A stretch of 64,000 nucleotides of DNA from Budorcas taxicolor (GCF_023091745.1 NC_068910.1:44813272-44877271), one strand, 5' to 3'; shown: positions 43,701 to 54,029, counted from the first letter of the stretch. The notes: generated by a model from the sequence alone, not told the origin. Program-made: numbers and translations.

Positions 43701-44655
43701 ACTAGTTTGTTTCATCAGTTCCCCAGGTGCAGGACTTTTGAATTGTTTCCAGAGGGTTTTCTCAATATCTGTCCATCCCCAGCTTCAGGATTTCCTTTGC
43801 ACCTGCCCCTCAGAGAAGCCATCTCCCCTAGTAATAAGATGCTGTGACTTGTTACTTGACACTTGTTGTCCTCATCATAGCATGTGGGAGGGAGGTGGAC
43901 ACTGCTGTGTTTTGACTTCAGTCTTAGGTAGGCATGGGGCATTGTGCCTGGGCAGTGAGGTCTTCCAGCGGATTCGGCAGTGCCATGGCTGTAGGAGACC
44001 TTTCACAGTCTGGGTCCAGGATGGATCTCTGGCTCTTCCTTAGGAGTGCAGTTTTTGTTTGTTTGTTTGTTTTCTGTTTTCTCCCTCCTGCTGCCATGGG
44101 TGATCTGAAGGCAGGAGGGCTTGCTGTCCTTCCCACAACATAAATCAACGCTGTTTGGTGGAGAAAGACTGCTGGCCTTTCCTGCAGCAGCTGCTGCTCC
44201 CCTGCCCAAGAGCCACGGGGACGCTTTATCAAGACTCTCTCTCTGCTCCTGTAACTTTTTTACAAGTATCTGCTAGGACGAAGGATAGGTGCCTGTGAAG
44301 GGGCGGGGGCGAGTCCCTGTGTCTACCACTCCCAAGGAGGGGGTCCAAGGTCTCACAATATCCACATGCAGCCTGTGCGAGTCACTGCAGAGTCAAGGAG
44401 GAGTCTTACTCCCCAGTGTGCCATCTGGTGACACCTGCTCTAGGCCGAGCAGGTGCTCCAATCCCATCTGTCCTTCAAGGTGCCTGTCTTAAGAATTTGA
44501 GTTAATTCTTTAACTAGAGTCCTCAGATTTCTTATGGGTTCAAGGGAAGTTGTGGATTTGCACAATGTTCCACTTTTTTCTTGTTGTAAGGTGGGGAGTG
44601 ATGTTTTCCCAGCTTTTCACATCCGAAGTGGAAGTCAGAAGTCTATCTTTATTTT
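43701..44655. other. Unassigned non-coding DNA
   Basis: No gene is recognised. A (GTTT)n patch lies at 44053-44074. Short frames on both strands lack motifs. Confidence 0.5.
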
Positions 44656-44732
44656 TTTCACTTTTAACTGAAGTCTAGTTGATTTTCAAAGTTGCTGGTG
44701 TACAGCAAAGTGATTAAGTTATACGTATGTAT
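44656..44732 (-). mobile_element. Old L1 3' UTR, left part of a split host element
   Basis: 'ctgaagtctagttgattttc' and 'ggtgtacagcaaagtgatta' are reversed L1 3' UTR. The next part of the same L1 consensus is found 3.5 kb away at about 48279. The two pieces are one element opened by later insertions. Confidence 0.85.
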
Positions 44733-45893
44733 CAGTGCAGTTCAGTTCAGTTACTCACTCGTGACCGACTCTTTGCGAGCCCATAGATCACAGCACGCCA
44801 GGCCTCCCTGTTCATCACCAACTCCCAGAATTTACTCAAACTCATGTCCATTGAATCGGTGATGCCATCCAACCATCTCATCCTCTGTCGTCCCCTTCCC
44901 CTCCCTCCCTCCATCTTTCCCAGCATCAGGGTCTTTTCCAGTGACTCGGTTCTTTGCATCAGGCAGACAAAGTATTCGAGTTTCAGCTTTAGCATCAGTC
45001 TTTCCAATAAATATTCAGGACTGATTTCCTTTAGGATGAACTGGTTGGATCTCCTTGCAGTCCAAGGGACTCTCATGAGTCTTCTCCAACACCACAGTTC
45101 AAAAGCATCCATTCTTCGGTGCTCAGCTTTCTCTACAGTCCAACTCTCACATCCATACATGACTACTGGAAAAACCATAGCCTTGACTAGATGGACCTTT
45201 GTTGGCAAAGTCTCTGCTTTTTAATAGGCTGTCTAGATTGGTCATAACTTTTCTTCCAAGGAGAAGCATCTTTTAATTTCATGGCTGCAGTCACTATCTG
45301 CAGTGATTTTGAAGCCCCCCAAAATAAAGTATGTCACTGTTTCCACTGTTTCCCCATTTATTTCCCATGAAGTGATGGGACCAGATGCCATGATCTTAGT
45401 TTTCTGAATGTTGAGCTTTAAGCCAACTTTTTCACTCTCCTCTTTTCACTTTCATCATGCAGCTCTTTAGTTCTTCTTTGCTTTCTGCCATAAGGGTGGT
45501 ATCATCTGCCTATCTGAGGTTATTGATATTTCTCCCAGCAATCTTGATTCCAGCTTGTGCTTCATCCAGCCCAGCATTTCTCATGATGTACTCTGCATAT
45601 AAGTTAAATAAGCAGGGTGACAATATACAGCCTTGACGTACTCCTTTTCCTATTTGGAACTAGTCTGTTGTTCCATGACCAGTTCTAACTGTTGCTTCCT
45701 GACCTGCATACAAGTTTCTCAAGAGGCAGGTCTGATGGTCTGGTATTCCCATCTCTTGAAGAATTTTCCATAGTTTGTCATGATTCACACAGTCAAAGGC
45801 TTTGGTATGGTCAATAAAGCAGAAATAGATGTTTTTCTGGAACTCTCTTGCTTTTTCAATGATCCAGTGGATGTTGGCAATTTGATCTCTGGT
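44733..45893 (-). mobile_element. BovB LINE, 3' segment of an interrupted, inverted copy
   Basis: The reversed BovB 3' end starts at 'cagtgcagttcagttcagtt'. It continues through the reverse-transcriptase C-terminal half ('aagtatgtcactgtttccac', 'catcatgcagctctttagtt') to the break at 45893 where a younger L1 sits. In the reverse-transcriptase frame the motif normally YADD reads stop-ADD: the codon at 45512-45510 is TAG. The element is catalytically dead in this copy. Confidence 0.95.
44747..45208 (-). pseudogene. BovB reverse-transcriptase C-terminal remnant
   Basis: A 153-codon frame survives at the C-terminal end, with BovB hallmarks such as VVMYGCESWTVEKAEHRRMD near residue 15 and MRWLDGITDSMDMSLSKF near residue 115. 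It corresponds to the region after the polymerase domain of the RTE-type ORF. Upstream stops and the nested L1 separate it from the rest, so no functional protein is expected. Confidence 0.9.
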
Positions 45894-45908
45894 TCCTCTG
45901 CCTTTTCT

Positions 45909-46632
45909 TTTTTAATAAATCTCAGTTTTATTTATTTATTTTTACTTTACAATATTGTATTGGTTTTGCCATACATTGACATGAATCTGCCACAGGTGTA
46001 CACATGTTTCCCGTCCTGAACCCCCCTCCCTTCTCCCTCCCCATACCATCCCTCTGGGTAGTCTCAGTGCACCATCCCCAAGCATCCAGTATCATGCATA
46101 GAACCTGGACCGGCAATTCATTTCATATATGATAATATACATCTTTCAGTGCCATTCCCCCAAATCATCCCACCCTCACCCTCTCCCACAGAGTCCAAAA
46201 GACTGTTCTATACATCTGTGTCTCTTTTGCTGTCTCACATACAGGGTTATCATTACCATCTTTCTAAATTCCATATATATGCGTTAGTATACTGTATTGG
46301 TGTTTTTCTTTCTGGCTTACTTCACTCTGTATAATAGGCTCCAGTTTCATCCACCTCATTAGAACTGATTCAAATCTATTCTTTTTAATGGCTGAGTAAT
46401 ACTCCATTGTGCATATGTACCACAACTCTCTTATTCATTTGTCTGCTGATGGACATCTAGGTTGCTTCCATGTCCTGGCTATTATAAACAGTGCTGTGAT
46501 GAACATTGGGGTACACGTGTCTCTTTCAATTCTGGTTTCCTCGGTGTGTATGCCCAGCAGTGGGATTGCTGGGGCAGTTCTATTTCCAGTTTTTAAAGGA
46601 ATCTCCACACTGTTCTCCATAGTGGCTATACC
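45909..46632 (-). mobile_element. Younger L1 3' end nested in BovB, with 15-bp duplication
   Basis: The T-rich start is the reversed tail. 'gttttgccatacattgacat', 'gagtaatactccattgtgca', 'gctgatggacatctaggttg' and 'cctcggtgtgtatgcccag' follow. The 15-bp flanks tcctctgccttttct at 45894-45908 and 46633-46647 are identical and cut the BovB reading. The copy is 5'-truncated within ORF2. Confidence 0.97.
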
Positions 46633-46647
46633 TCCTCTGCCTTTTCT

Positions 46648-47366
46648 AAAACCAGCTTGAACATCTGCAGATTCACAGTTCACATACTGTTGAAGCCTCG
46701 CTTGGAAAATTTTGAGCATTCCTTTGCTTGCATGTGAGATAAGTGCAATTGTGTGGTAGTTTGAGCATCCTTTGGCATTGTCTTTCTTTGGGATTGGAAT
46801 GAAAACTGATCTTTTCCAGACCTATAACCACTGCTGAGTTTTCCAAATTTGTTGACATATTGAGTGCAGCACTTTCACAGCATTATCTTTTAGGATTTGA
46901 AATAGCTCAACTAGAATTCCATCACCTCCACCAGCTTTGTTCATAGTGATGCTTCCTAAGGCCCACTTGACTTTGAATTCCAAGATGTCTGGCTCTAGGT
47001 GAGTGATCATACCATCATGAGTATCTGGGTTGTGAAGATCTTTTTTGTACAATTCTTATGTGTATTCTTGGCATCTCTTCTTAATATCTTCTGCTTCTGT
47101 TAGGTCTATACCATTTCTTTCCTTTATTGTGCTCATCTTTGCATGAAATGTTCCATTGGTAGCTCTAATTTTCTTGAAGAGATCTCTAGTTTTTCTCGTT
47201 CTATTGTTTTCCTCTGTTTTTTTGCATTGATCACTGAGGAAGGCTTTCTTATATCTCCTTGCTATTCTTTGGAACTCTGCATTCAAATGGGTATATATTT
47301 CCTTTTCTCCTTTGTTTTTCGCTTCTCTTCTTTTCACAGCTATTTGTAAGGCCTCCCCAGACAGCC
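46648..47366 (-). mobile_element. BovB LINE, middle segment
   Basis: It continues the BovB copy right of the nested L1. The minus frames 46822-47052 (with KVLHSICQQIWKTQQW) and 47056-47337 (with YKKAFLSDQCKKTEENNRT) are adjacent parts of the linker and reverse-transcriptase N-terminal region, separated by a stop. The segment ends at the inversion point. Confidence 0.95.
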
Positions 47367-47801
47367 CATCACCAGACAGTCAATACCGAAATCAGATTAA
47401 TTATATTCTTTGCAGCCAAAGATGGAGAAGCTCTATACAGTCAGCAAAAACAAGACCAGGAGCTGACTGTGGCTCAGATCATGAACTCCTTATATCCAAA
47501 TTCTGACTTAAATTGAAAAAGTAGGGAAAACCACTGGACCATTCAGCTATGACCTAAATAAAATCCCTTATGATTATACAATGGAAGTGAGAAATAGATT
47601 CAAGGGATTAGATCTGATAGAGTGCCTGATGAACTATGGATGGAGGTTTGTGACACTGTACAGGAGACAGGGATCAAGACCATCCCCAAGAAAAAGAAAT
47701 GCAGAAAAGCAAAATGGCTGTCTGGGGAGGCCTTACAAATAGTTATGAAAAGAAGAGAAGTGAAAAACAAAGGCAAAAAGGAAAGATATACCCATTTGAA
47801 T
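47367..47801 (+). mobile_element. BovB LINE, inverted 5' segment
   Basis: The orientation flips: 'cagccaaagatggagaagct', 'ccactggaccattcagctat' and 'gggattagatctgatagagt' are sense BovB from just upstream (endonuclease C-terminal region). Its last 86 bp (47716-47801) are the inverted copy of 47281-47366. This is the layout left by twin priming. The 8-bp gtatgtat at 44725-44732 and 47802-47809 is a candidate duplication for the whole insertion. Confidence 0.88.
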
Positions 47802-47839
47802 GTATGTATATACACACACATATATATACACATATGCAT

Positions 47840-48240
47840 GCATGCTAATTCGCTTCAGTCATGTCTGACTCTTTACAACCCTATGAACTATAGTCTGCCA
47901 GGCTCCTTTGCCCTTGGGATTCTCCAGGTAAGAATACTGGAGTGGGGGCTCTGTAACAACCTGGAGTTGGGGGATGGGGAGGGAGATGGGAGGGACGTTC
48001 AAGAGGGAGGGGACATATGTATATCTATGGCCGATTCATGTTGATGTTTGGCAGAAACCAAGAAAATTCTGTAAAACAATTACCCTTCAATTAAAAAAAT
48101 AAATAAATTTAATTAAAAAAAGAATACTGGAGTGGGTTGCCATGCCCTCCTCCAGGGGATCTTCCCTACCCAGGGATCAAACTCATGTTTCTTCTGTCTC
48201 CTGCAATGGCAGGTGGGTTCTTTCCCACTAGCGGGGAAGC
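47840..48240 (-). mobile_element. Bov-tA SINE, split by an L1
   Basis: The left part (47840-47946) has 'gcttcagtcatgtctgactc' to 'aagaatactggagtggg'. The right part (48120-48240) resumes with 'gagtgggttgccatgccctc' and ends 'cactagcggggaagccc'. The candidate flank atatgcat lies at 47832-47839 and 48278-48285. Confidence 0.93.
47947..48119 (+). mobile_element. Short L1 3' end nested in the Bov-tA, with 17-bp duplication
   Basis: 'gggacatatgtatatctatg', 'gattcatgttgatgtttggc' and 'aaaacaattacccttcaatt', then an A-rich tail, form an L1 3' end. The flanks aagaatactggagtggg at 47930-47946 and 48120-48136 are identical over 17 bp. Confidence 0.97.
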
Positions 48241-48278
48241 CCCCCTCCCCAACCCCCCGCCACACACGCACACAAATA

Positions 48279-48395
48279 TATGCATATGTATATTCATTTT
48301 GATTCTTCTCCATTATAGGTTATAACAAGATGTTGAATACAGTTCTCTGTGCTACATAGTAGGACTTTGTGGTTTATCATCCACTTTTAAACAGA
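48279..48395 (-). mobile_element. Old L1 3' UTR, right part of the split host element
   Basis: 'gattcttctccattataggt', 'aacaagatgttgaatacag' and 'ctctgtgctacatagtagg' continue the L1 text left off at 44732, in the same orientation. Confidence 0.85.
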
Positions 48396-49809
48396 AGATG
48401 GGAAAATAGAAGCCCCATGCAGGATGGAGTAGATGTGACTCCAAGTAGGGGATGGGGCCAGTCCCCAGTTACACACGGTTGGCCCACAGGTATATGGGAA
48501 AAAAAAAAAAAAACCACGAGTTGGCTTTCCATGTTTTAAAATCTGAAATTTTCTCATAAAAACGTCTCAATTTGGTGGTTTCTCTTGAAAGAAACTGCCC
48601 ATCCTGGCCATCACCAGGCTGTTTCCTGCATGCAGGGTGTGGTTCTCCAGGACCATCCCCACCCCCCACCCCCACCACATGTGAGCCCCTCCATCTGTTG
48701 CAGGCATAACCTGCCTGATCCTCTGGGCAGGGATGGGGCTGAGCCCAGACGCACTGGGAGAGTCGTCTCAGTTGTGAAAAATGTTGCTGTTTGCCAGTGG
48801 GCAAATAGCCAGTGCCCTGAGGCCCCAGAGAACCCCTGCCACAGCAGCCATGCTGGCACCTCCCCCAGGACCCTTCATTCCAAAGGATGAAGCTGGCAAT
48901 CTCTGCAGCCCTGCAGCAGAGCCAGGAGCAGCGTCCATCTGGACCGGATGATGAGCGCCCCATTCTGGTGTTAGGTGCCCATGGGCAGGGAGACACTAAA
49001 AAGACTGAGGTCAGCAACCCCCATCTTAAAAGGATCTCACACAAGCTCCTGGCCCTGAGAAGGTGGAGGTGGGCAGAGGAATGCTGTTCAAGCTGATATT
49101 GTCAAAGAACAAGGCTTTGGAGGCCCTGTCTATAACAATCAGCACAAGCAGCAAGACGTGGCTTTGGATACTCGGGTTTGGGAGCATAGAGACCAAGCAC
49201 AAACAGGATGTGCTTAAGAAGCAGGAAAATTGAGAAGCAGGGCTGATACATGTTGGAGATAAAGTAGAAAATGGCTCTGCCTGAGGGTGGCCCGTTATCA
49301 GGGATTTCTGGCCTCTTTCTACTTGAAAAAGACACATAATTACAATAAGGTAATTAACTGTTTTGTAATTAAATACCAAAATAATTAAATTTGAAATTAA
49401 ACATGATAACATCAAGTTGTTCAGACAGGATTAATTTGTGTCTTAATCTGATAAATCATTTTCATTATTATTAGGATTAAGGATTTGAGAAAGAAACTGT
49501 AAGAGGAATAGTTCCTACATTCCAGGGATAGGGACTGCCAGGGCTCTGGACTCCTCATATACAGAGTTCTCTCAAGGATCAAAAGCTGGATATACTTTTA
49601 AGGCATGAGTTGGCAGAAGAGAAAATATTCTTGAAAAGACTCTTCTGATATTTGTACCTAAACTTGGTACGAATTTTTGGTACTTTGTACTCGGATTTTG
49701 AAAACTATCTATTTCTTCCTAAGGCTGTACAAATTTTTGACCAAAAAACTTTTTTGAGGCCAAAAAAAAAAAAAAAAGCCAAATTAATAGTTATCCATCA
49801 AATAACAAA
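48396..49809. other. Unassigned non-coding DNA
   Basis: It includes a minus-strand frame of 191 codons (48469-49044) in GC-rich sequence with proline-, serine- and glycine-rich content and no known domain. A-runs lie at 48499-48513 and 49762-49777. No repeat family is recognised. Confidence 0.45.
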
Positions 49810-50057
49810 GCTGCTCTTTGCTGGCTCAGTGGTAAAGAATTTGCCTGCAATGTAGCAGCTCCAGGAGACGTGGGTCTGATCCCTGGGTTGGGAAGATTCC
49901 TTGGAGGAAGAAATAGCAACCCACTCCAGTATTCTTGCTGGGAAAATTCCAGGGGAACAGGAGCCTGGTGGGCTATAGTCCATCGGGTTGTAAAGAGTTG
50001 AATATGACCGAGCAACTTAGCGTGCGCGCACGCGCGCACACACACACATGCACACAC
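49810..50057 (+). mobile_element. Bov-tA SINE with a Z-DNA-like tail and target-site duplication
   Basis: 'gctggctcagtggtaaagaa' and 'gatccctgggttgggaagat' lead to 'gaccgagcaacttagcg'. The tail is a strictly alternating purine-pyrimidine (GC/CA) tract at about 50020-50057. The 11-bp flanks caaataacaaa (49799-49809, 50058-50068) enclose the tail, so it belongs to the insertion. Confidence 0.95.
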
Positions 50058-50239
50058 CAAATAACAAACATGTGATGTCTCCTGGAGACATCTTAGAAAA
50101 CATCAGAGCATGCGAAGAAAAATAAAACATAGCCTCTTCTTTCAAATGCAGGGCTCTCTTTCCCTGTTGTGAAGAAAAAGAATATGTTCCTGGAGAAAAT
50201 AAAGTGCTAATCATGAATTCCATAATAATAGAAGGCATC

Positions 50240-50630
50240 TGAGATGGTTAATTTGGTGTCAATTTGGTTAGGCCATGATACTCAGATATCTGATCAAACA
50301 TTATTCGAGATGTAAATGAGATTAACATTCAAATCAGTAGACTGTGAGTAAAGCAGATAACCCTTCAGAATGTGGGTGGGCCACATCCAATCAGTTGAAG
50401 GCCTTAACAGAAAAAGACTGAGTTCCCTGGGAGAAAAAGAATTCTGCCAGCAGACCGTTTTTGGACTAGAACTCCTTTCTAGGCCTCCAGCCTCCAGCTT
50501 CCACCGTGGATTTTGAACTTGCCAAGTCTTCACAATGGTATAAGCCAGTCCCTTAAAATCTCTTTCTCTTTCCCTACATACATATGCAGCCCATTCACTC
50601 TGTTCCCCTGCAGAATCCTGACTAATACAG
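50240..50630 (+). mobile_element. Old LTR-like repeat (class not assignable by eye)
   Basis: 'gatggttaatttggtgtcaa', 'aaatcagtagactgtgagta', 'gtgggtgggccacatccaat' and 'cagttgaaggccttaacag', then 'gaatcctgactaatacag' at the end, follow a common mammalian LTR-like consensus. It is near full length but diverged. Confidence 0.7.
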
Positions 50631-50884
50631 CCCCAAAGTCAGGGGAGTCTCGGGAAGTTCATTCTGTCTTTGGCAGACTCTGTTGTGACTGCAGCAAAGT
50701 ACTGCATGATGGCTGAACCCACAGTGTTGTGTCCTAAGAAAACTGTACTCAGTAAAACAGGCAGACAGCCTGTGGCCCATACTTTGCTGATTTGATTTTC
50801 TTTTAATAGTGCCTGAATAGATTATATCCTGTGCTTACAGACTTTTTTAGTACCCTGTAAATTTGACCTTGCTTGCCTCACCCT

Positions 50885-51161
50885 TGGAGTAGGCAATGGC
50901 ACCCCACTCCAGTACTCTTGCCTGGAAAATCCCATGGACAGAGGAGCCTGGAAAGCTGCGATCCATGGGGTTGCTGAGGGTCGGACATGACTGAGCGACT
51001 TGACTTTCACTTTTCACTTTCATGCATTGGAGAAGGAAATGGCAACCCACTCCAATCTTCTTGCCTGGAGAATCCCAGGGACAGGGGAGCTTGGTGGGCT
51101 GCCGTCTATGGGGTCGCACAGAGTCGGACACGACTGAAGCAACTTAGCAGCAGCAGCAGCA
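50885..51161 (+). mobile_element. Bov-A2 SINE, full, with target-site duplication
   Basis: The two halves 'taggcaatggcaccccactc' and 'gagaaggaaatggcaaccca' are joined by a 'ttcacttttcactttcatgc' linker and end in (CAG)n. The 10-bp flanks gcctcaccct at 50875-50884 and 51162-51171 are identical. Confidence 0.97.
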
Positions 51162-51349
51162 GCCTCACCCTAGTCTCAGCTGGGTTCCTCGGCAACATGA
51201 CCTGAATGATATGTGGGAGGAGAGTGCAACCAGCAGGACCAGAATGTGGCGTGAAGTGCTGACAAGGTGGTGCTGCTGCCCTGTACCACTTTGAATGGCC
51301 TTGGAGTGGGCTACAACTAAAGCCAGGCCAATCAAAACCTATCCCTAGG

Positions 51350-51465
51350 GGACTCCCTGGTGGTCCAGTGGTTAGGACTTGGGGTTTCACTGCTGAGGGC
51401 CTGGGTTCAATCCCTGGTTGGGGAACTGAGATCCCACAATCCTCATAACCAAAATAAAACAAATT
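51350..51465 (+). mobile_element. CHR-1-type SINE with 16-bp duplication
   Basis: 'ggtggtccagtggttaggac' and 'gggttcaatccctggttggg' identify it, followed by an A-rich tail. The flanks aaaacctatccctagg (51334-51349) and aaaacttgtccctagg (51466-51481) match at 14 of 16 bases. Confidence 0.94.
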
Positions 51466-51481
51466 AAAACTTGTCCCTAGG

Positions 51482-51774
51482 ACTTGCAATCTAGCAGTGA
51501 GAGCAAAGACCTGTCCCTCCTTGGGGGTGAAGCTGTACATTGGAGACCGGGGAGCTGCTTCCTGCCAGGTGCAGGGAGCTGACTCTGGGAGCAGAGCCAG
51601 GGAGGAGCAGGGAAAGGCCTGCTTCCTGCCCTGCTCCCAGTGGTTTTCAAATCCCGGGTCCCCATCCTCCCATGCGGCCCACCTGCACCCCAGCTTCACT
51701 CCTCCAGTTGTGTGATCCACCAAAAAATTCCCCTTGGGGCTGCAGCTAGTCCAAGGGGTGCATGAGTTCGCAAG
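51482..51774. other. Unassigned GC-rich DNA
   Basis: It lies inside a 205-codon minus frame (51106-51723) that also runs through the CHR-1 and Bov-A2 SINEs. That frame therefore cannot be a conserved gene. Confidence 0.5.
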
Positions 51775-52070
51775 GGCCTCCCTAACAAAGAGCCACAGGC
51801 TGGGGGTTGAAACAGCAGAGCTGTCCCTTGTCCCAGTTCCAGAGGCTGAAAGTCTGATATCTCGGTGTCAGGGTTAGTTTCTCCTGAAGCTTCCTCCCTG
51901 GCCTCCTGCTGCGGTAGTCTGGGTCCTAATCTCTCCTTTAAGGGACATCAGCCATATTGGATGAGGGCCCACTCCAAGGACCTCCTTTAAACTTAAAGAC
52001 TTCTACAGAGGCCCGTCTCCAAATACCTTACTCCTGAGATACTGGGAGTTAGAACTTCAACACACTAATG
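51775..52070 (-). mobile_element. MaLR-type solo LTR (MLT1-like)
   Basis: 'cctccctaacaaagagccac', 'cagttccagaggctgaaag', 'agccatattggatgagggcc' and 'cccgtctccaaatacc', then 'gggagttagaacttcaacac', give the reversed LTR order. Confidence 0.8.
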
Positions 52071-53475
52071 GGGGTTGGGGGTGGGGCGGGGCAGAAAATA
52101 TTGAGCCCTACCATGAGGTTTGAGTTTCTGTCACATGCAACTAAGAGTCCTGAAAATATGCATATATATTCATGGGAAACAAAACCTGGGAGAATACCCA
52201 TCAAAACGTTAGCAGAGACTGTTTCTAATCCTGGTGGATTAAGATTGATTTTTATATATGCTTATCTATATTTTCTATTTTTCTTCTGCAATGAACATGC
52301 ATTCTTACTGTAATAAAAATATCTTAAAATATCCCAGAGCCTGGCAAGTGATGGGGTAAAGCCTAGGGGCAGCCTGTCAAAACATGAGGGCAGCGGGAAA
52401 TGGGGTATGGGTGCCGATGACCGATGACCGTGGATAAACTCTGCAGGCCGCCTCACCCCCCGCCCCCCACCACCCCGTGCGGGGGAGCGGAGAGAGGTCA
52501 CAGAGATGTGTCTGGGAGAATTCAGAAATCAGGAAATAAGCCGTCCCTCTGCCAGTTAAGCCATAAAGCCAGCAAAATGGATCCACCCAGAGAAATGCCA
52601 AGTCACCTTAAAGAGGCAGGAGGGCTCCAGCCCAGACTTGATTTGATTGGAGGAATTCAAGAGCTGGAGGAAGAAGAGTCAGGGGTGTGTATGTGTGTGT
52701 GTGTGTCTAGGGTGGGGCGAGCTTCAGGAGCTGGGGAAGAGGGAACCTCAGAGGCAGGTGGGAGTGGTGGCAGTGATCAGAGGATGGGAAAGGATGCTCT
52801 TGTTACAAACAAGCTGACATTTCAGCCAGACTTCTTGGAAAAAGGTTCCTCTTAGCCTCTTGGGCGTGCTGTATTTTGTCAAAGAAAGAAAATAAAAAAT
52901 TAGGGGAGGTGTTTTTATTTATTTATGACTAAGAAAACTGCAGCTCCAGGGCCTGGGCCAGGAGGAAAGGGGTTAAGACAAAGCCTTGGGTGGGGGGGCA
53001 CGATGGGGTCACAGGCCCTGAGACTTGCCCGCTGTGGAGGGCCACTGTGGTGGGAGGTGGGAGTGTGCTCTGGGAAGGGGTAGGGATGGAATCTCGAAGC
53101 AGTGCTGAGGGACAGAGTCCTGGAGAGATGGGGGGGGGGGGGGGCGGCCAGTGAAAGCTGCCGAGCTGGGGGAGAACTGACAGCTTTCAAGTCCAGGGTC
53201 TCCAGGACCACATGAAAGTTGTTTCCTGTGCTGTGCTCTGTCATGATCCCTGCATTGGTCCTCCTGAACCTTGAATAAAATTCCCTGGCATGCAGGAACA
53301 TCCTGTTGGTGGCATTTGGGGGAATGCAGGCAGAGGGCTGATGGGTGCATGGGGGAGGGGTGAGTACAGGAGGCAGCCGCCTGGCCTGAGGCAGCAGGGG
53401 ATAGGCTTCAAGGAGGATTCACTTAGGCGTGGACTGAGATGAAGAAGGTGAGCCTCAACACTGGGGAGGCTAGAC
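52071..53475. other. Unassigned DNA with a 15-G run and GT tract
   Basis: No gene or repeat family is recognised. A GT tract lies at 52687-52708. A 15-base G-run (53130-53144) follows a generally G-rich plus strand. Frames of up to 143 codons have no known domain. Confidence 0.5.
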
Positions 53476-53684
53476 GGGAGGGCTTCCCTGGCGGCTTAGA
53501 CAGTAAAGAATCCGCCTGCAATGCAGGAGACCTGGGTTCGATCCCAGGGTTGAGAAGATCCCCTGGAGGAGGAAATGGCAACCCGCTCCAGTATTCTTGC
53601 CTGGAGAATCTCCATGGACAGAGGAGCCTGGCGGGCTAGTCCATGGGGTTGCAGAGTCGGACACAACTGAGTGACTAAGCACAG
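53476..53684 (+). mobile_element. Bov-tA SINE, first of a tandem pair
   Basis: 'gggcttccctggcggcttag', 'ctgggttcgatcccaggg' (intact B box), 'gagaatctccatggacag' and 'gtcggacacaactgagtgac' identify a full-length, low-divergence copy. Confidence 0.96.
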
Positions 53685-53693
53685 GCGTGAGGA

Positions 53694-53892
53694 GGGCTTC
53701 CCTGGTGGCAAAGGATACACCTGCAATGCAGGAGATCAGGGTTCAACCCCTGGGTCAGAAAGAGCCACTGGAGAAGGGCATGGCAACCCACTTTAATATT
53801 CTTGCCTGGAGAATCCCATGGACAGAGGGGCCTGAAGGGCTACAGTCCATGGGGTTGCAAAGAGTCGGACACGACTAAGCAACTAACACACA
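53694..53892 (+). mobile_element. Bov-tA SINE, second of a tandem pair
   Basis: 'gggcttccctggtggcaaag', 'gggttcaacccctgggtcag' and 'gtcggacacgactaagcaac' identify it. It is in the same orientation as the previous copy and only about 10 bp away. Confidence 0.96.
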
Positions 53893-54029
53893 GACATGGG
53901 GAAGACACAGGCCGTAAGCACTACTCTTTTCTGAGTACGTGCCCTCAGATCAAGCAGTAATCCCTTGGCTCTGGAAGGAAGCGACCTGAGATGCTAGTTT
54001 TGAAATCACCCCAACGAAGAGTGGGAGGA

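Noticed and set aside
47622..48044. 140-codon plus-strand frame starting in BovB
   Set aside because: It is a chance read-through from inverted BovB into a CA/TA run, a Bov-tA and an L1 tail.
48469..49044. 191-codon minus-strand frame
   Set aside because: It is GC-driven, low in recognisable features, and starts and ends without splice or poly(A) support.
51106..51723. 205-codon minus-strand frame
   Set aside because: It runs through a Bov-A2 and a CHR-1 SINE, which are recent non-coding insertions, so it cannot be an old gene.
53500..53560. tRNA-like A and B boxes
   Set aside because: They belong to a Bov-tA SINE head, with no cloverleaf of a functional tRNA.
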